From Bombyx mori (taxonomy: Eukaryota > Arthropoda > Insecta > Lepidoptera > Bombycidae), in assembly GCF_030269925.1 (NCBI RefSeq), contig NC_085130.1, forward strand, positions 8,258,501 to 8,322,500: DNA of 64,000 bases. The letters are read 5' to 3'. The notes beneath the pieces were generated by a model. It saw nothing but the letters and a program-made list of their open reading frames with translations, did no database searches and had not been told where the DNA came from. How positions within the stretch are numbered: the stretch's first letter is position 1; each line of letters begins with the position of its first letter. This document shows, piece after piece, positions 35,235 to 45,999 of the stretch. Made by a program: the position numbers and the translations under genes.

Positions 35235-35503
35235 TTTTAGCAACGGCTTAATAATTTAAATAAATAAAAAAAATACAAAAGTGGGTAGGAACGATCGACA
35301 CAGAATATTAAATCTAAGACAAGTGAACGCTGCGCGCGCTTCCAGCAAAAGTGATCCGAGGTGGCGTGATGTCCCCGCTGGTCGGTCGGTTGCCCCTCCA
35401 GATGACGAGTTGCCCCTCCAGATGACGTCACGAGTCCACGTGAGTGCTCGTCGTCAATGGCTCCGCCCATCGACTTTGACTTAAGAGGGAGTCGCCTCTA
35501 ATA
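35235..35503 (-). repeat. 5' LTR of element 1
   Basis: 269-bp repeat matching 31261-31529 with no difference that I could find. On the minus strand it starts TATTAGAGG and ends GCTAAAA. A short direct repeat (TGCCCCTCCAGATGACG) occurs twice within it. The identity of the two LTRs implies recent insertion or gene conversion. Confidence 0.85.
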
Positions 35504-35559
35504 ATATATACATCTTAAACTATTTATTTTAACGAACCACTTATCTATCATCTAAGCAA

Positions 35560-36280
35560 AAAATCGGTTGTCTGTAAAGTCGGTTTACTGACGATAGTTG
35601 AACGTGACGACGTCATAAGAAAATACTGATGGAATGGTTTCATTTTTCAACTATGTATCGCAATTATCGTTGCTTTTGTAGCGCATCAGGGATGTTTTTT
35701 GCAGACGCGCACATAGATTGTTTTTACGCTACCATGCGTAAGAGGTGTGCATCTCTGGTAAGCAGAGTGAGGGCCAGCTCCAACAGTATCCTGAGCATGA
35801 TCGCAAGCAGGCTGGACTGTGTATAGATGGGTCGCTGTGGTGCCATCTCCCATGGGATGTTACGACAGTAATTCATTGTGATGTCATATAACTACTAACA
35901 TAGGTCTAAGACTTATTAACGATTTATATGAGTCATGGTTACTTGCAATAAAAACATTATTATTATTATTATTATTATTATAAACAATTGACACCACATT
36001 CACTTTTCACTGAACTACATACTTGACGAAAACATGTAAATGTATTATTGTATAGCAGCTGTCCACGTGGATGCATCGCTCACTCAAGTAGGAGAGAGAC
36101 AGATGTCGAACGCTGCCGAACGCGGAGGCCGATTGTGCCTCTTTGTCGCTCGTTGCGCGCTCTCGCTTGCACTTCAAGCCTTAAATGGAACGCCCCAGAG
36201 CGAGGTAACGCCGCATGAGTCATGTTTTTTCGTGCGTGCAGCCGGCGCCATCGAATTATAAGACGTTGTCACGTCAAAAC
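35560..36280. repeat. Unnamed repeat D, interrupted by a LINE end
   Basis: TTGTCTGTAAAGTCGGTTTAC...GACGACGTCATAAG (35560-35625) and GCGCTCTCGCTTGCAC...AAGACGTTGTCACGTCAAAA (36040-36280) match the pieces at 43288-44032. Confidence 0.55.
35640..35990 (+). mobile_element. LINE 3' end with (ATT)n tail
   Basis: A frame containing RKRCASLVSRVRASSNSIL and IASRLDC ends near 35826 and is followed by a short 3' UTR and a TTA/ATT repeat. It resembles the C-terminus of a non-LTR element (clade not determined) and appears to interrupt the repeat bracketed by 35560-35625 and 36040-36280. Confidence 0.5.
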
Positions 36281-36659
36281 AAAAACAAAAAAAAAACACA
36301 ATGCCCATACACACTCATAAAATAGCTTATATACTAGCCAAGCCAAAACCCATGAGATATTTCAATTCTTGGAAAGACCGTACGTACGAATTTCAACAAC
36401 GTAATCACGATATATAATAATAATGTGAGCGATTGATATCATTAGTGTTCTGTTAATTTTCATTTATTCAATCATTTAGCTTGTTTTTTTTTTCAATATT
36501 TCGTAAACATATCTTGTTGGTTTCCCATCTCGGTCTCAGCTATTGGAACGCCTCCAAATAAGGTCGATACTAAAGCCGGAAAATAGATTGGCAATTGTAT
36601 TTTTTAATGAGCTTTTAATATGAAGCGCTAAAGGAAAATGTTATAGTTTTGAAAAACTA

Positions 36660-37205
36660 ACACAATACGCTTTTATAGAAAATCCAACTAAAAAATAGAA
36701 AATCAATTTTAATAAATTTGAATTAAAAATAGTGTAAGAAAAAATGATTTTATTGTAAAAAAGCGTGGGGTGCTTTTCGGGATATTATCAAAATAACCCT
36801 ACTACTCATATCTGTTCATAAAATATTTATAACTACTGATACCCCACGATTTTTTTTATTATAAAATCATTTTTTCTTACAAAATTAAAAATTTATTTTT
36901 TATAGTTACTTTATAATTACTTTTTTAATTCAAAATTAAAATTTATTTTCTATTTTTAGTTGGATTTTCTATAAAAGAGTATTTTGTTAGTTTTTCTAAA
37001 CTATTATTTATTTTAAATTTTTTAGCTGAATTTAAATTTTTAGTTTTTTTTTTAAGTTTTTATATTGAATTGTCATCGGTCCTTAATAAGTATACCAAAT
37101 TTCGAGTTAATCCGTAGTTTTGAAGGGAGTCAAAATCATGTTCAAAGATTCCGTTACCAACATACATACGTCTGAAGCTAATAAAAGCGTATTAATAAAA
37201 AAAAG
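36660..37205. mobile_element. Foldback/MITE element F1, most complete copy
   Basis: AATACGCTTTTATAGAAAATCC at left pairs with GGATTTTCTATAAAAGAGTATT at about 36963; the outer ATAAAAGCGTATT lies at about 37185. The arms are over 100 bases, separated by GGATATTATCAAAATAACCC. Confidence 0.75.
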
Positions 37206-38459
37206 AAGCAAAATCGAATGTGTTCTTCTCTAAGCACGCCAATAAAATTTCGACCATAGCACGACGGTTTTGTAAGCGCACACATGTTAAACAAATTTAG
37301 TGTGGTGATGCGACCCAAAATTTGTTTTTATTCACCAAAGTTTAGATTAGTTATTTTAATACATCGTTTTACGAGCGAGTTTAAAGTTAATAAAAAAGGT
37401 TATTTAACGATGGACCGACGCCATTTTGAACTTACATCAATCGTAAATGAGTTCCGTCCATTCGTATACGTATATCTTTGTTTGGTGATAGAAAATATTT
37501 GCGAGGAATTTAAATTATAAATTATGAATTGCTGCTAAATATCTTTTATTCTAAACTCACGTAATAAAGTATTTTAATTCTTTCCGTTCTTATTATAGGG
37601 GTAGTCGAAAATTAGAACTCGCTATTACACTGGACTTTTGGCGGGAACGCGAGGAATGAAGTTGTGTGATTTGTTTTATTTGGTCTATTTAATGTTTCTT
37701 CATTTTCAAATGTGTAATAAACCACCGTTTATTAACTGTTTAATATCTGTGAAAGTGCACAAATGTGGGAAAATAAAACAAAGCCGCTGGACGCAACTTC
37801 TCGGGATCCTAGAAAAAGTCCACTGAAAGTATCAGTAATTGACCACCATTTTACTGAGATTATATTTCTATCTCATCTCATTTCACTCCATGGTATCATT
37901 TTTCATAAAAATAAGAATATAAATTAAAAAAAACTAGACCCGACCTAAAGGTCTTAGTTACCAGGTCATAAAATCCCTTAAAAAAAGCTATTTTACTTAC
38001 GGAAATGTATTTGGCGCCAAATGTGCCTTGTAAGTTTACTTAATCATTTCATTTATCCTCTAGTTTTTAATGTCAAATCGCTGGTCACGAGATCAGAGTT
38101 GAAACCTGTGGACGCGTTGTATTTCAGAATAAATTTATAGGTTATGTTTTTGGCGCGTATCAACAATACTTTTTTTTTTTATTACGTTTCATTTAAAAAT
38201 TACACTGGCGGACTTAATGCCTAAGGCATTCTCTACCAGTCAACCAAAGGTAGTGCAGAGTGAATACTGGTAGGTGCAATGAAATTTATATTAAGTTACA
38301 AATACATACACAAAAAAAAACGTATATACATACATATATATACATACATATAATTGTTTAATTAGTATTAATAAATATTATATTAATATATTAATAAACT
38401 TTACGCGTACGTACTTTCCCATTTTGAGGTGAATTGTAACGATTATTGTTACAGTTTAT
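37206..38459. other. No gene seen
   Basis: AT-rich, ORFs of 62-78 codons without motifs, TACATA-rich stretch at 38300-38400. Confidence 0.45.
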
Positions 38460-38620
38460 TTAATCAAATCAAATCAAAAAACAATTATTCAACATAAATG
38501 ACAGTACGTACTTGTTGAACCTCAAAAAGAACTACCGCCAATTCACAAAAACTAGCCTCCGTCCTGAGAAGAATTGGCAAGAAACTCAGCGGGCATGTCT
38601 TTTGTTTTTTTATATTAGAT
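38460..38620 (-). mobile_element. LINE-C 3' end, minus strand
   Basis: Reverse complement of the 23325 family: TCAAATCAAATC tail, GTACTTGTTGAACCTC, CCTCCGTCCTGAGAAG, GAAACTCAGCGGGC. It continues toward CCCGGAGCGAGCAACTCATTC, also shared with 22980. Confidence 0.7.
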
Positions 38621-39141
38621 GTTTTTTAAATATTCATTTTTACAATGAGTATTATAACGTAACAATTATTGCAATATTGAAATGCCCGGAGCGAGCAACT
38701 CATTCCCATGTTATCCGTTAGCTTTGAGCTCGCAGGATCCTGATAAAGAGCCCCAAGTATCGGGCTCAATGTGACAACCACGATTATTTCTCTCATAAAA
38801 CGAGTCACGCCGGTCCTAAGCAAACATGCGAAAAATGCATTTTTCCCCGCCAAAGCAAACAGTATAACGCGACAAAACATCATCACATAAAAAAGCGTGT
38901 TATGTTTTATTATAACGCTACTTCGGTCGGTCGTTACGTTTTTTCGCGTTGTATTTTTACGGTTGCCGCGTAATATTTAGCGATCTTTTTTCGTTAGACT
39001 CTGATTTGTTTTTTCGAGTGTTCGTTATTTAAAAATTAAAAAAAAAGTTTATCAAATTCCGTAACCTAATAAAATGATAATGCAAAAAAATTTTTTTTAA
39101 CGTTTTGCTGTTATTATTCATTATTTGTCATTATTATTTAA
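38621..39141. other. Upstream region of the 5' UTR acceptor; no gene seen
   Basis: Partly LINE-C-related at its left end (to about 38710), then unique AT-rich DNA with several TTCG/CGTT words. No promoter can be assigned. Confidence 0.4.
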
Positions 39142-39252
39142 CGGTAGGCTCTGCAATAACAATTGCTCCTGACATTGCTGAAGTCCATGAGCGATGGTAA
39201 CCACTTACTATCTGGTGGGCCCTATGCTCGTCTGCCTATACGGCAATAAAAA
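39142..39252 (+). mobile_element. LINE-A 3' tail about 320 bp upstream of the 5' UTR acceptor
   Basis: GGTAGGCTCTGCAATAAC, CATTGCTGAAGTCCATGAG, CTGCCTATACGGCAATAAAAA. Confidence 0.75.
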
Positions 39253-39572
39253 AAATGTGTATTAGGAGTTGACAATTTTATTAATATTAATTCAATTTGA
39301 TTTATTTGATTTTAATTTATCTTTGTATTTAATAATTCTGATAAATTGTAATTTTAATTTCATTGTATTTTAATTTAAATATTATCTAATGTATGTGTAT
39401 AAGTCTGGCAATAATAATCCTTCAGAAACAATTTACGTCTGTGCTATTGTCTTTTCGCTATTTCATAATACGTCATAAATGACAGCTCACGTCAATTCTT
39501 CATCTGTCAAATTATTTGTTGAGTTATTAATAATTCAAAATGGCTGACCGTTTTTTTTTTCTTTATTTGCAG

Positions 39573-39724
39573 GTAGTTCGAAAACTATGACGCGGTAGAC
39601 GAACATTCAATGGTAATCCGTGACGATCCTAACGCGTACTGACAGTGGCGACGATGACCGAGTGTTAATAAGTGATCTCTGACATAATATTATGTGAATT
39701 GCGTTAATTAAATTCAAAATCAAA
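39573..39724 (+). other. sns: 5' UTR part of first coding exon, sns/nephrin-like gene
   Basis: A pyrimidine-rich run followed by TTTGCAG ends at 39572, a good 3' splice site, so transcribed sequence probably starts at 39573 and is preceded by at least one noncoding exon. The segment has no long ORF and carries an in-frame stop (TGA, 39695-39697) upstream of the start codon, with no other in-frame ATG between. Several short out-of-frame ATGs are present, so small upstream ORFs are possible. The acceptor is read from sequence; its use is inferred. Confidence 0.55.
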
Positions 39725-39764
39725 ATGGCTGGTCGGTTTTGGAAGAACTTGGCTGTTTTTTGCG
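39725..39764 (+). CDS. sns: sns/hibris/nephrin-like adhesion protein, coding exon 1 (start, signal peptide)
   Basis: The start codon sits in CAAAATGG, a good insect initiation context. The exon encodes 13 residues (MAGRFWKNLAVFC) plus one base and ends at a consensus donor, G|GTAAGT (39765). Joined to the exon at 56456, the split codon becomes Val and the reading continues through a hydrophobic stretch to Ala20, giving a convincing signal peptide: basic n-region (R4, K7), hydrophobic core and small residues before a probable cleavage after residue 20. The assignment depends on the downstream Ig exons; the first exon alone would be unrecognisable. The phase-1 intron that follows is about 16.7 kb and full of transposable elements. 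Confidence 0.8.
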
Positions 39765-40125
39765 GTAAGTGCACTGTTTTCTTAGATAATTTTACGTAAT
39801 TAATACGACATGTAGTTCTGGTGTGATTTGGTATTGTAAAGAGACTTTAATGGATAGGTTATTATAGAAATCAATTGTGAATGAGAGAACCGCGTGCTTG
39901 AAACACGATGCTGTTTTGTTTTATCCAAAAAAAAGCAACCCAGTCTAAAAGTTTATATAAGTTTGTTAATAACTTCCGATATACTCTAAGTTTTTCAATC
40001 TCCGCTGACATGAATGATTAATTTACACAAGAATAGTGAATGTTTCCTACGATTTATTTATTATTTATTATTTATTAAGCCTTTTATTCCATGCAATTAA
40101 ATTTTTTTTTTTTGTACATTTAGTT

Positions 40126-40430
40126 TATATAATATATGTATGGACCCCTCTCAGGTAAAGGCCTCCTCCAAAGATTTCCACTCTGCTTTGTCTCTGGCGA
40201 CATAAATCCAGTGTGGTCCAGCAACCTTTCTAATATCATCCTCCCAACGCGTGTACGGTCTGCCGACGCGCCGCTTGCCCTGTGGACCGTCCCATGCAGT
40301 TACTTTCGATGTCCATCTCCCATCCCCGAGTCGTGCTACGTGGCCAGCCCACTTAAACTTCAGTCTTTGAGCATATTTGAGAGCGTCCACTGTTTTGGTT
40401 ATGCTTCTTATCTTTGTATGACGCACTATT
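40126..40430 (-). pseudogene. LINE ORF2 C-terminal fragment in intron 1
   Basis: A 91-codon minus-strand frame reads KFKWAGHVARLGDGRW, GKRRVGRPYTRWEDDIRKVA and EWKSLEEAFT, a hallmark of the end of insect endonuclease-reverse transcriptases. No RT domain. Confidence 0.85.
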
Positions 40431-40614
40431 TTCCTACGATAAAATACTATTATAGCTTATATTTTCATTTTACTATTTCCGACGTCTGCACTATGGAAAC
40501 TGTATGGATTATCGCATCGTCATCATCATGTAATAACTAAGTAAATCTTAATAATTAAAACGAATGGCATAAGGTCATACAATAAATAATGAAACCTTAT
40601 AAATTAAAATCACT

Positions 40615-40850
40615 TTTTTTTATTGCTTAGTGGGCGAGCTCACATCTCACCTGGTGTTAAGTGGTTATTGAAGCCCATAGACATCTACAACGTAAATGCA
40701 CCACCCACCTTGAGATGTAAGTTCTAAGGTCTCAGTATAGTTACAGCGGCTGCCCCACCCTTCAAACCGAAACGCATAACTGCTTCACGGCAGAAATAGG
40801 CGGGGTGGTGATACCTACCCATGCGGACTCACAAGAGGTCCCACCAACAC
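40615..40850 (-). mobile_element. Bm1 SINE, short form (intron 1)
   Basis: Minus strand, antisense to the host gene, with the short-form boundary near CCCACCAACAC. Confidence 0.9.
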
Positions 40851-41439
40851 TAACTTATGGTTTAATGTCACTTTATAATTGTATTTTGTTTCCCTATCTA
40901 ATCTGGTAGCCTAAGGGATAATGCGTCCACCATACTATCGCACGTATCTAGGTTTCTAGAGTGATCCATCACATGCATCCATCCATCAGATAGAGATCCA
41001 TCAGATCCCATAACTTTTGCATTAGATGCCTTCTGCTCTAACACTAGGAGCAGGCTTAGGGACCCCGGTAACCGGGGTCGGTAACACGGTAATCATACAT
41101 CACTCAGTCTCATGTCCGTGGATAATGCCCTCGGGCTCTTACCCACAGAGGTATTAAATTTAATTTAGGGGATGTATGGCCCTTGGATCGGTCTGTTTTT
41201 TTGTGAGAGGTTTTAAAATAGTTGTATAATGGACATATATAAAAATCAGCTTTCAGAATTTACGTGAAGTAGGTAATGATTTTATGTACCTTGAGTACCT
41301 GATACCTGAAAATTGGTCGTCTAAGCAAGGTAGCAGGTAGGCATGCATTCTTAGTACATACTAACACTACGCAATCGGCCACATTTCGTTCGTCAGAAAA
41401 TACGTGACGTCTGGGGACCCTGGGATCTTACTCTATAGG

Positions 41440-41540
41440 GTTAGTGTTATCAAATTCTCTCAGGTTGAGCCCGTGAGCTCACCTACCCACCCGCGTGAAG
41501 TTGGAATAGCCCCTTAGGCAACCAATGATTAGGTAGTAAA
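41440..41540 (-). mobile_element. LINE-B fragment (intron 1)
   Basis: GGGTTAGTGTTATCAAATTC, CCCGTGAGCTCACCTACCC, ATAGCCCCTTAGGC. Confidence 0.6.
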
Positions 41541-41569
41541 TAAAATAAATCAGATTAAAAAAAAAACTA

Positions 41570-41945
41570 ACAGGATATTATCAAAATAACCCTTCTACTC
41601 ATATCTGTTCATAAAATATTTATAACTACTGATACAATGCACCCCACGCTTTTTTTTACAATAAAATCATTTTTTCTTACACTATTTTTAAATCAAAATT
41701 GTTTTCTATTTTTTAGTTAGATTTCTATAAAACCGTATTTTGTTAGTTTTTTAAACTATTATTAATTTTTTACTGTTTGTTGAATATTTTTTTTTTTATT
41801 TTTTTTTAAATATTTAATTGTCATCGGTCCTTAATAAGTATACCAAATTTCGAGTTAATCCGAGGCTTTGAAGGGGTCAAAATCATGTTCAAAAATTCCG
41901 TTACATACATACGTCTGAATCTAATAAAAGCGTATTAAAAAATAA
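41570..41945. mobile_element. Foldback/MITE element F1, 5'-truncated (intron 1)
   Basis: Starts within the centre (GGATATTATCAAAATAACCC) and ends TCTAATAAAAGCGTATTAAAA. Confidence 0.72.
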
Positions 41946-41962
41946 ATGGAAATGCTTAAAAG

Positions 41963-42213
41963 TTTTTTTTTTTTTTTTATTGCTTATATGGGTGGACGAG
42001 CTCACAGCCCACCTGGTGTTAAGTGGTTACTGGAGCCCATAGACATCCACAACGTAAATGCGCCACCCACCTTGAGATATAAGTTCTAAGGTCTCAAGTA
42101 AGTTACAACGGCTGCCCCACCTTTCAAACCGAAACGCATTACTGCTTCATGGCAGAAATAGGCAGGGTGGTGGTACCCATCCGCGCGGACTCACAAGAGG
42201 TCCTACCACCAGT
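41963..42213 (-). mobile_element. Bm1 SINE, short form (intron 1)
   Basis: Minus strand, long T run then TTGCTTATATGGG; ends CCTACCACCAGT. Inserted just after the foldback element at 41570. Confidence 0.92.
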
Positions 42214-42686
42214 TGATAAATAAAAGTAAATACTTAATTTTTAAATATTAATAGTAACGTAATACCTACTTGTTTGTTATTCATAGCAGTGAATGCTTCG
42301 CTACATAGCTCGTATATTGTCCAGTATTACATACAATCAAATTGAAAATTGTAAATTAATTCAACAATCAAAGAACAAATACAGAACAATAATGTCATGA
42401 ATAATACGAACCGAGTTCCTATTGTTTGCGCGAATAATAAAAACAAATGTTTTGTTCTGAACTAAACTGTTGTAAATTTTTTTATATTTATTTGGTACAT
42501 TACCGCGTGAGGGTATTAAGAGGAGCGTGGGACGGGTTCGGGCGAGCGTTTTGGGGGGTCGAATGTGTGGGTAGAGAAACTTTTCTTACCATCGCGTTAT
42601 TCCTGGTGTCATGGCGGGTGGATCGCGAAAGAACCATGCTAAGTTAAACGGGCTTAAAGATCGTGTTAAGTGGCTATAGGCGTCCA

Positions 42687-42862
42687 TGCACACCGCGAGA
42701 TGAATGTTGATGTTAAGATGAAATGAGATTTATTTTTAATACTAGGAGTAGGGACCCCGGTCCGCGCGCAAATGCACACCGCGATGACGATGAATGTTGA
42801 TGTTAAGATGAGATGAGATTTATCTCTAATACTAGGAGTAGGGACCCCGGTAACCGTACTCA
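42687..42862. repeat. Tandem pair of about 88-bp units (intron 1)
   Basis: TGCACACCGCGA(GATGA), ATGAATGTTGATGTTAAGATG and ATACTAGGAGTAGGGACCCC occur twice, starting at 42687 and 42773. The GGGACCCCGGTAACCG end also occurs at about 41060. Confidence 0.8.
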
Positions 42863-42904
42863 TCGAACTCGGCAAAGAGTTCGACGTGCAATGCAACCTA
42901 AGCA

Positions 42905-43010
42905 TCAGCTCGCTGAGTTTCTTACCGGATCTTCTCAGCTGGTCGCGATTCCGATCCGGCAGTAGATTCATTCGCGAAGCAGCTGCTCTTGAGTTGTTAG
43001 GTCTCCTTTG
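42905..43010 (-). mobile_element. LINE-B fragment (intron 1)
   Basis: GCTGAGTTTCTTACCGGATC, GTCGCGATTCCGATCCGG, GTAGATTCATTCGCGAAGC. Confidence 0.65.
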
Positions 43011-43361
43011 GAGGCGCTCGGATAACTGTTAGAAAATTCCACCCCTCCTGGCTGAGCCCTTGCTCACCCACCTGTCCCAATAAAACTGGATTAGGCCTCC
43101 GGGCCACCAGTAACTTCTCAAACGTAAAATAGGTCGAAGTTACGTGTACGTATATCGCTTATCCCACTCTATAAATATCAATGTTTGTTTTTTCGCGTCT
43201 CATAAATGAAGATGGTGACATCTGGTTGTGTGAAGTTACTGACTTATATACAACCCCATCGGCAGTTTGAAGTAAACCATAAAAAAAACACGTGTTGTCT
43301 GTAAAGACTGTTTACGGACGATACGTAACATCATTAGCAGAACTATTCGAAATGACAATTC

Positions 43362-43529
43362 GCTATGACATGTCCTTCTTCAAACGAGGCTTGTGGAGAG
43401 TATTAAGCGGTAGGCAGCGGCTTGGCTCTGCCCCTGGCATTGCTGAAGTCCATGGGCGACGGTAACCACTCACCATCAGGTGGGCCGTATGCTCGTCTGC
43501 CTACAAGGGCAATAAAAAAAAAAAAAAAA
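43362..43529 (+). mobile_element. LINE-A 3' tail (intron 1)
   Basis: CTATGACATGTCCTTCTTC to CTACAAGGGCAATAAAAAAA, well preserved. Confidence 0.85.
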
Positions 43530-43689
43530 ACTAGCTTGACGTCACGCGAGAAGAGAGATAATTGTGTGACAAGCCAACGTTTGGCCGACCATGCCTCTCG
43601 ATCGTTTGTATCGCGCTCTCGCTTGCACAGGTTTAGGTGGAACGTGACACTTTATCGTACGTGCAGCCGGTGTTCATCAATTTATGACG

Positions 43690-43995
43690 TCATTACGGAT
43701 CCTCCCGATTTATTAACGGTGCTTTTGGGTACCGCAAACACCGGTCACCGTCCTCGTCGAACCCATCGCTTGCAACGAAGGGCTCGACGAGTAAATTAAC
43801 CCTCAGACACAGCCCACTGAGTTTCTCGCCGGATCTTCTCAGTGGGTCGCGTTTCCGATCTGGTGGTAGATTCTGCGAGGCACTGCTCTTGCTAGGGCCA
43901 GTGTTAGCAACATTGCCGGTTTGAGCCCCGTGAGCTCACCTATACGTCAAGGAGAAGCTGAAATAGCCTCTCAAGGCTATCAGCATAGATAGGAA
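43690..43995 (-). mobile_element. LINE-B 3' region (intron 1)
   Basis: ACGGATCCTCCCGATTTATT to CTCAAGGCTATCAGCATAG, complete and well preserved. Confidence 0.82.
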
Positions 43996-44067
43996 AAAAA
44001 TCGATTTGTAAGACGTCAGCACGTGAAAAAATTGTTAATTTATTACTGTGCTCAAATATTTACAAAG

Positions 44068-44340
44068 TTAAACTATCAGCACTTTATTTGGGTAGCGTCC
44101 ACACGACAATTCGGAATGTAAACCTTGATATTTTGAATTAGGTCTCCATTTCGCGAGTTCCGGATCGAATGGCCTATAGGTCAAGCGCGCGGTTTTCCCA
44201 GGGACGCATTTAGTGAAGCGGCTTAGGGGGTTAAGGCGATTAATGTAATGTACAGTCTCGTCGATCTGGGTTTTAAAGACAGTGGTTTTTCCCCCAGATC
44301 CGGGATCGGTCCTCGCCATGGGTCGGGAGCCATGTTTCAT
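44068..44340 (-). other. Unrecognised 90-codon ORF in intron 1, antisense
   Basis: More GC-rich than its surroundings and not part of a repeat family that I can see elsewhere here. Near its C-terminus is SKYQGLHSELSCGRYPNKV, and AATAAA overlaps the final codons. No signal peptide, no motif recognised. It could be part of a longer transposon or pseudogene. Confidence 0.25.
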
Positions 44341-44389
44341 TGTGTGATAACATTCGCTGACTTCTATCGACCCGGAAAACTGACCACCG

Positions 44390-44505
44390 TGATTTCTTAG
44401 ATGGGCTCATGGTCCGTCTGTTGTTAAATGGTTACCGGAGCTCATAGACATCAACAACTAACGTTATTAACGCCATCCATCTTGAGACTTAAGTTTCTAA
44501 GTCAT
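44390..44505 (-). mobile_element. Bm1 SINE, degenerate 3' fragment
   Basis: TTCTTAGATGGGCTCATGG, TTAAATGGTTACCGGAG, CATAGACATC and CATCTTGAGAC occur in Bm1 order. Confidence 0.6.
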
Positions 44506-44833
44506 CGCTTTATATTCATATCAGTTAATACGAATCATGTGTCTACATGTTTTGTTGTTACATATTTCCCGTAAAACCTTAAAATTTCAAATAAACAGGT
44601 AATCGATATTGTTTCACCCACTAAATACTTAAGTTCGCAGCCGACACGTAACCCGGGAAAGCTTTTATGAACTTCCCGCAGCTTTTTGTACTTGTCCGTG
44701 TTTTATTGGGCTTTTTTCGATCGGTGTTTTTGTTCCGAAGATGACTTTTCATACTGAAAGTTTATCTCGTAATTGTTCGTTTGCTCATAAACTTTAATGG
44801 CCAGATGTTTCTGTTAGGCTTTTTTATATTTTA

Positions 44834-45261
44834 CTAGAGGTCCCGCAGTAGTCGAAATTCGACTATAATGAATTGTAATTGTAAGTTTGTACACTATTAT
44901 GATTGTATTTTATACTTCTATAATCACAAATTTCGCCATGACTACACTATAAAAAAATTTAACAAAGACAAACAATATTTAATCTATTCTCAATTTGACA
45001 ACAGATGTCAAGAACAAAAGTTTGACAATAAATAGTATGCATGCGTGTGTGCGTCAAATACATGATATGTAGTGTGTGTAATGTTTTCTTTATTGATTTA
45101 ATGTATCTTTTGCATTATTTAATGCATTATTTAATAAAATATTAGCATTGTGCACTTCTTCTCTATATTCTCTATAAGTGTGGAAAATTTCATACTCCTC
45201 CGTCCGCGCAATTTTCGTAAAAAGGGATACAAAGTTTTTGCTTCACGTATTAATATATAGA
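44834..45261 (-). mobile_element. Helitron H1 (intron 1)
   Basis: CTAGAGGTCCCGCAGTAGTC to TTAATATATAGA; a Bm1 copy starts at the next base. Confidence 0.8.
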
Positions 45262-45869
45262 TTGCTTAGATGGATGGACGAGCTCACAGCCCACCTGGTG
45301 TTAAGGGGTTACTGGAGCCCATAGGCATCTACAACGTAAATGCGCCACCCACCTTGAGATATATAAGTTCTAAGGTTACAAAAAAAGAGGAAACATTGAA
45401 CAAATTTATGATACATTTAAATGAAATTATTTATAGCCTCAAAAAATTTAATAACACTTAAATATAATTTAATGCACTGTGTTTGTTAATGTTTCTATTT
45501 ACACTTTTACAAAACATTATATTAACCACTTACAAATTTACATGACATCTTAGTTTCGTTCATTTACATATCAAGTTATATATTATATTTATATACTGTC
45601 TACTCAAAACCCCCCCTTAAATTATTTTACCTCTCATAATAATTATATTCTAATATTGAAATACCTATGCATCTTGTTAAATTTCGAAGTAGCCAATAGC
45701 GTCGAAATTTAATAAAAGTATCTATTAGCTTTAACAAAAAAAAAAAAAAAAGTTCTCAGTATAGTTACCACGGCTGCCCCACCCTTCAAATCGAAACTCA
45801 TAACTGCTTCACGGCGGAAATAGGCAGGGCGGTGGTACCTACCCGTGCGGACTCACAAGAGGTCCTATG
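45262..45869 (-). mobile_element. Bm1 SINE split by a 376-bp insertion (intron 1)
   Basis: The two parts are 45262-45375 and 45752-45869; together they form one short-form copy. It abuts the Helitron end at 45261 with no intervening base. Confidence 0.85.
45376..45751 (+). mobile_element. Unknown insertion with 3' poly-A inside a Bm1 copy
   Basis: AT-rich, no ORF of note, ending in a 17-base A run. AGTTCT occurs at both junctions, compatible with a target duplication and hence with LINE-mediated insertion of a transcript. Source not recognised. Confidence 0.5.
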
Positions 45870-45889
45870 AAGATGGAAACCCAAGTTTA

Positions 45890-45999
45890 CTGGTGGTACT
45901 TACGTTTACGGTATTTACGTTTTAGATGTCCATGGGCTCCAGTTACCACTTAACACCAGGTGGGATGTGAGCTCGTGCACCCATCTAAGAAAAAAAAAA
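45890..45999 (+). mobile_element. Bm1 SINE, 3' fragment, inverted next to the split copy
   Basis: ATTTACGTTTTAGATGTCC to CCCATCTAAGAAAAAAA on the + strand, facing the minus-strand copy ending at 45869. Confidence 0.8.

Larger units (their letters stand above)
31261..35503 (-). mobile_element. LTR retrotransposon, element 1 (non-autonomous, decayed, minus strand)
   Basis: Two direct repeats (31261-31529 and 35235-35503), apparently identical over 269 bp, enclose 3.7 kb. Flanks show a possible 4-bp target duplication ATAT (31257-31260 and 35504-35507), only weakly diagnostic because the site is AT-rich. Read on the minus strand, the interior starts TCAGAAGTGGGATAGG directly after the LTR, which fits a primer-binding site for the 3' region of a tRNA-Leu (recalled, not checked). 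Gag-like fragments are present, but no reverse transcriptase, RNase H or integrase was seen. A 30/60-bp tandem array occupies the region before the 3' LTR. Confidence 0.82.
43288..44032. repeat. Unnamed repeat D, interrupted by LINE-A and LINE-B tails
   Basis: GTTGTCTGTAAAGACTGTTTAC at left, then LINE-A (43362-43529), GCGCTCTCGCTTGCAC and ACGTGCAGCCGG in the middle, LINE-B (43690-43995), and AAGACGTCAGCACGTGAAAA at right. Confidence 0.55.
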
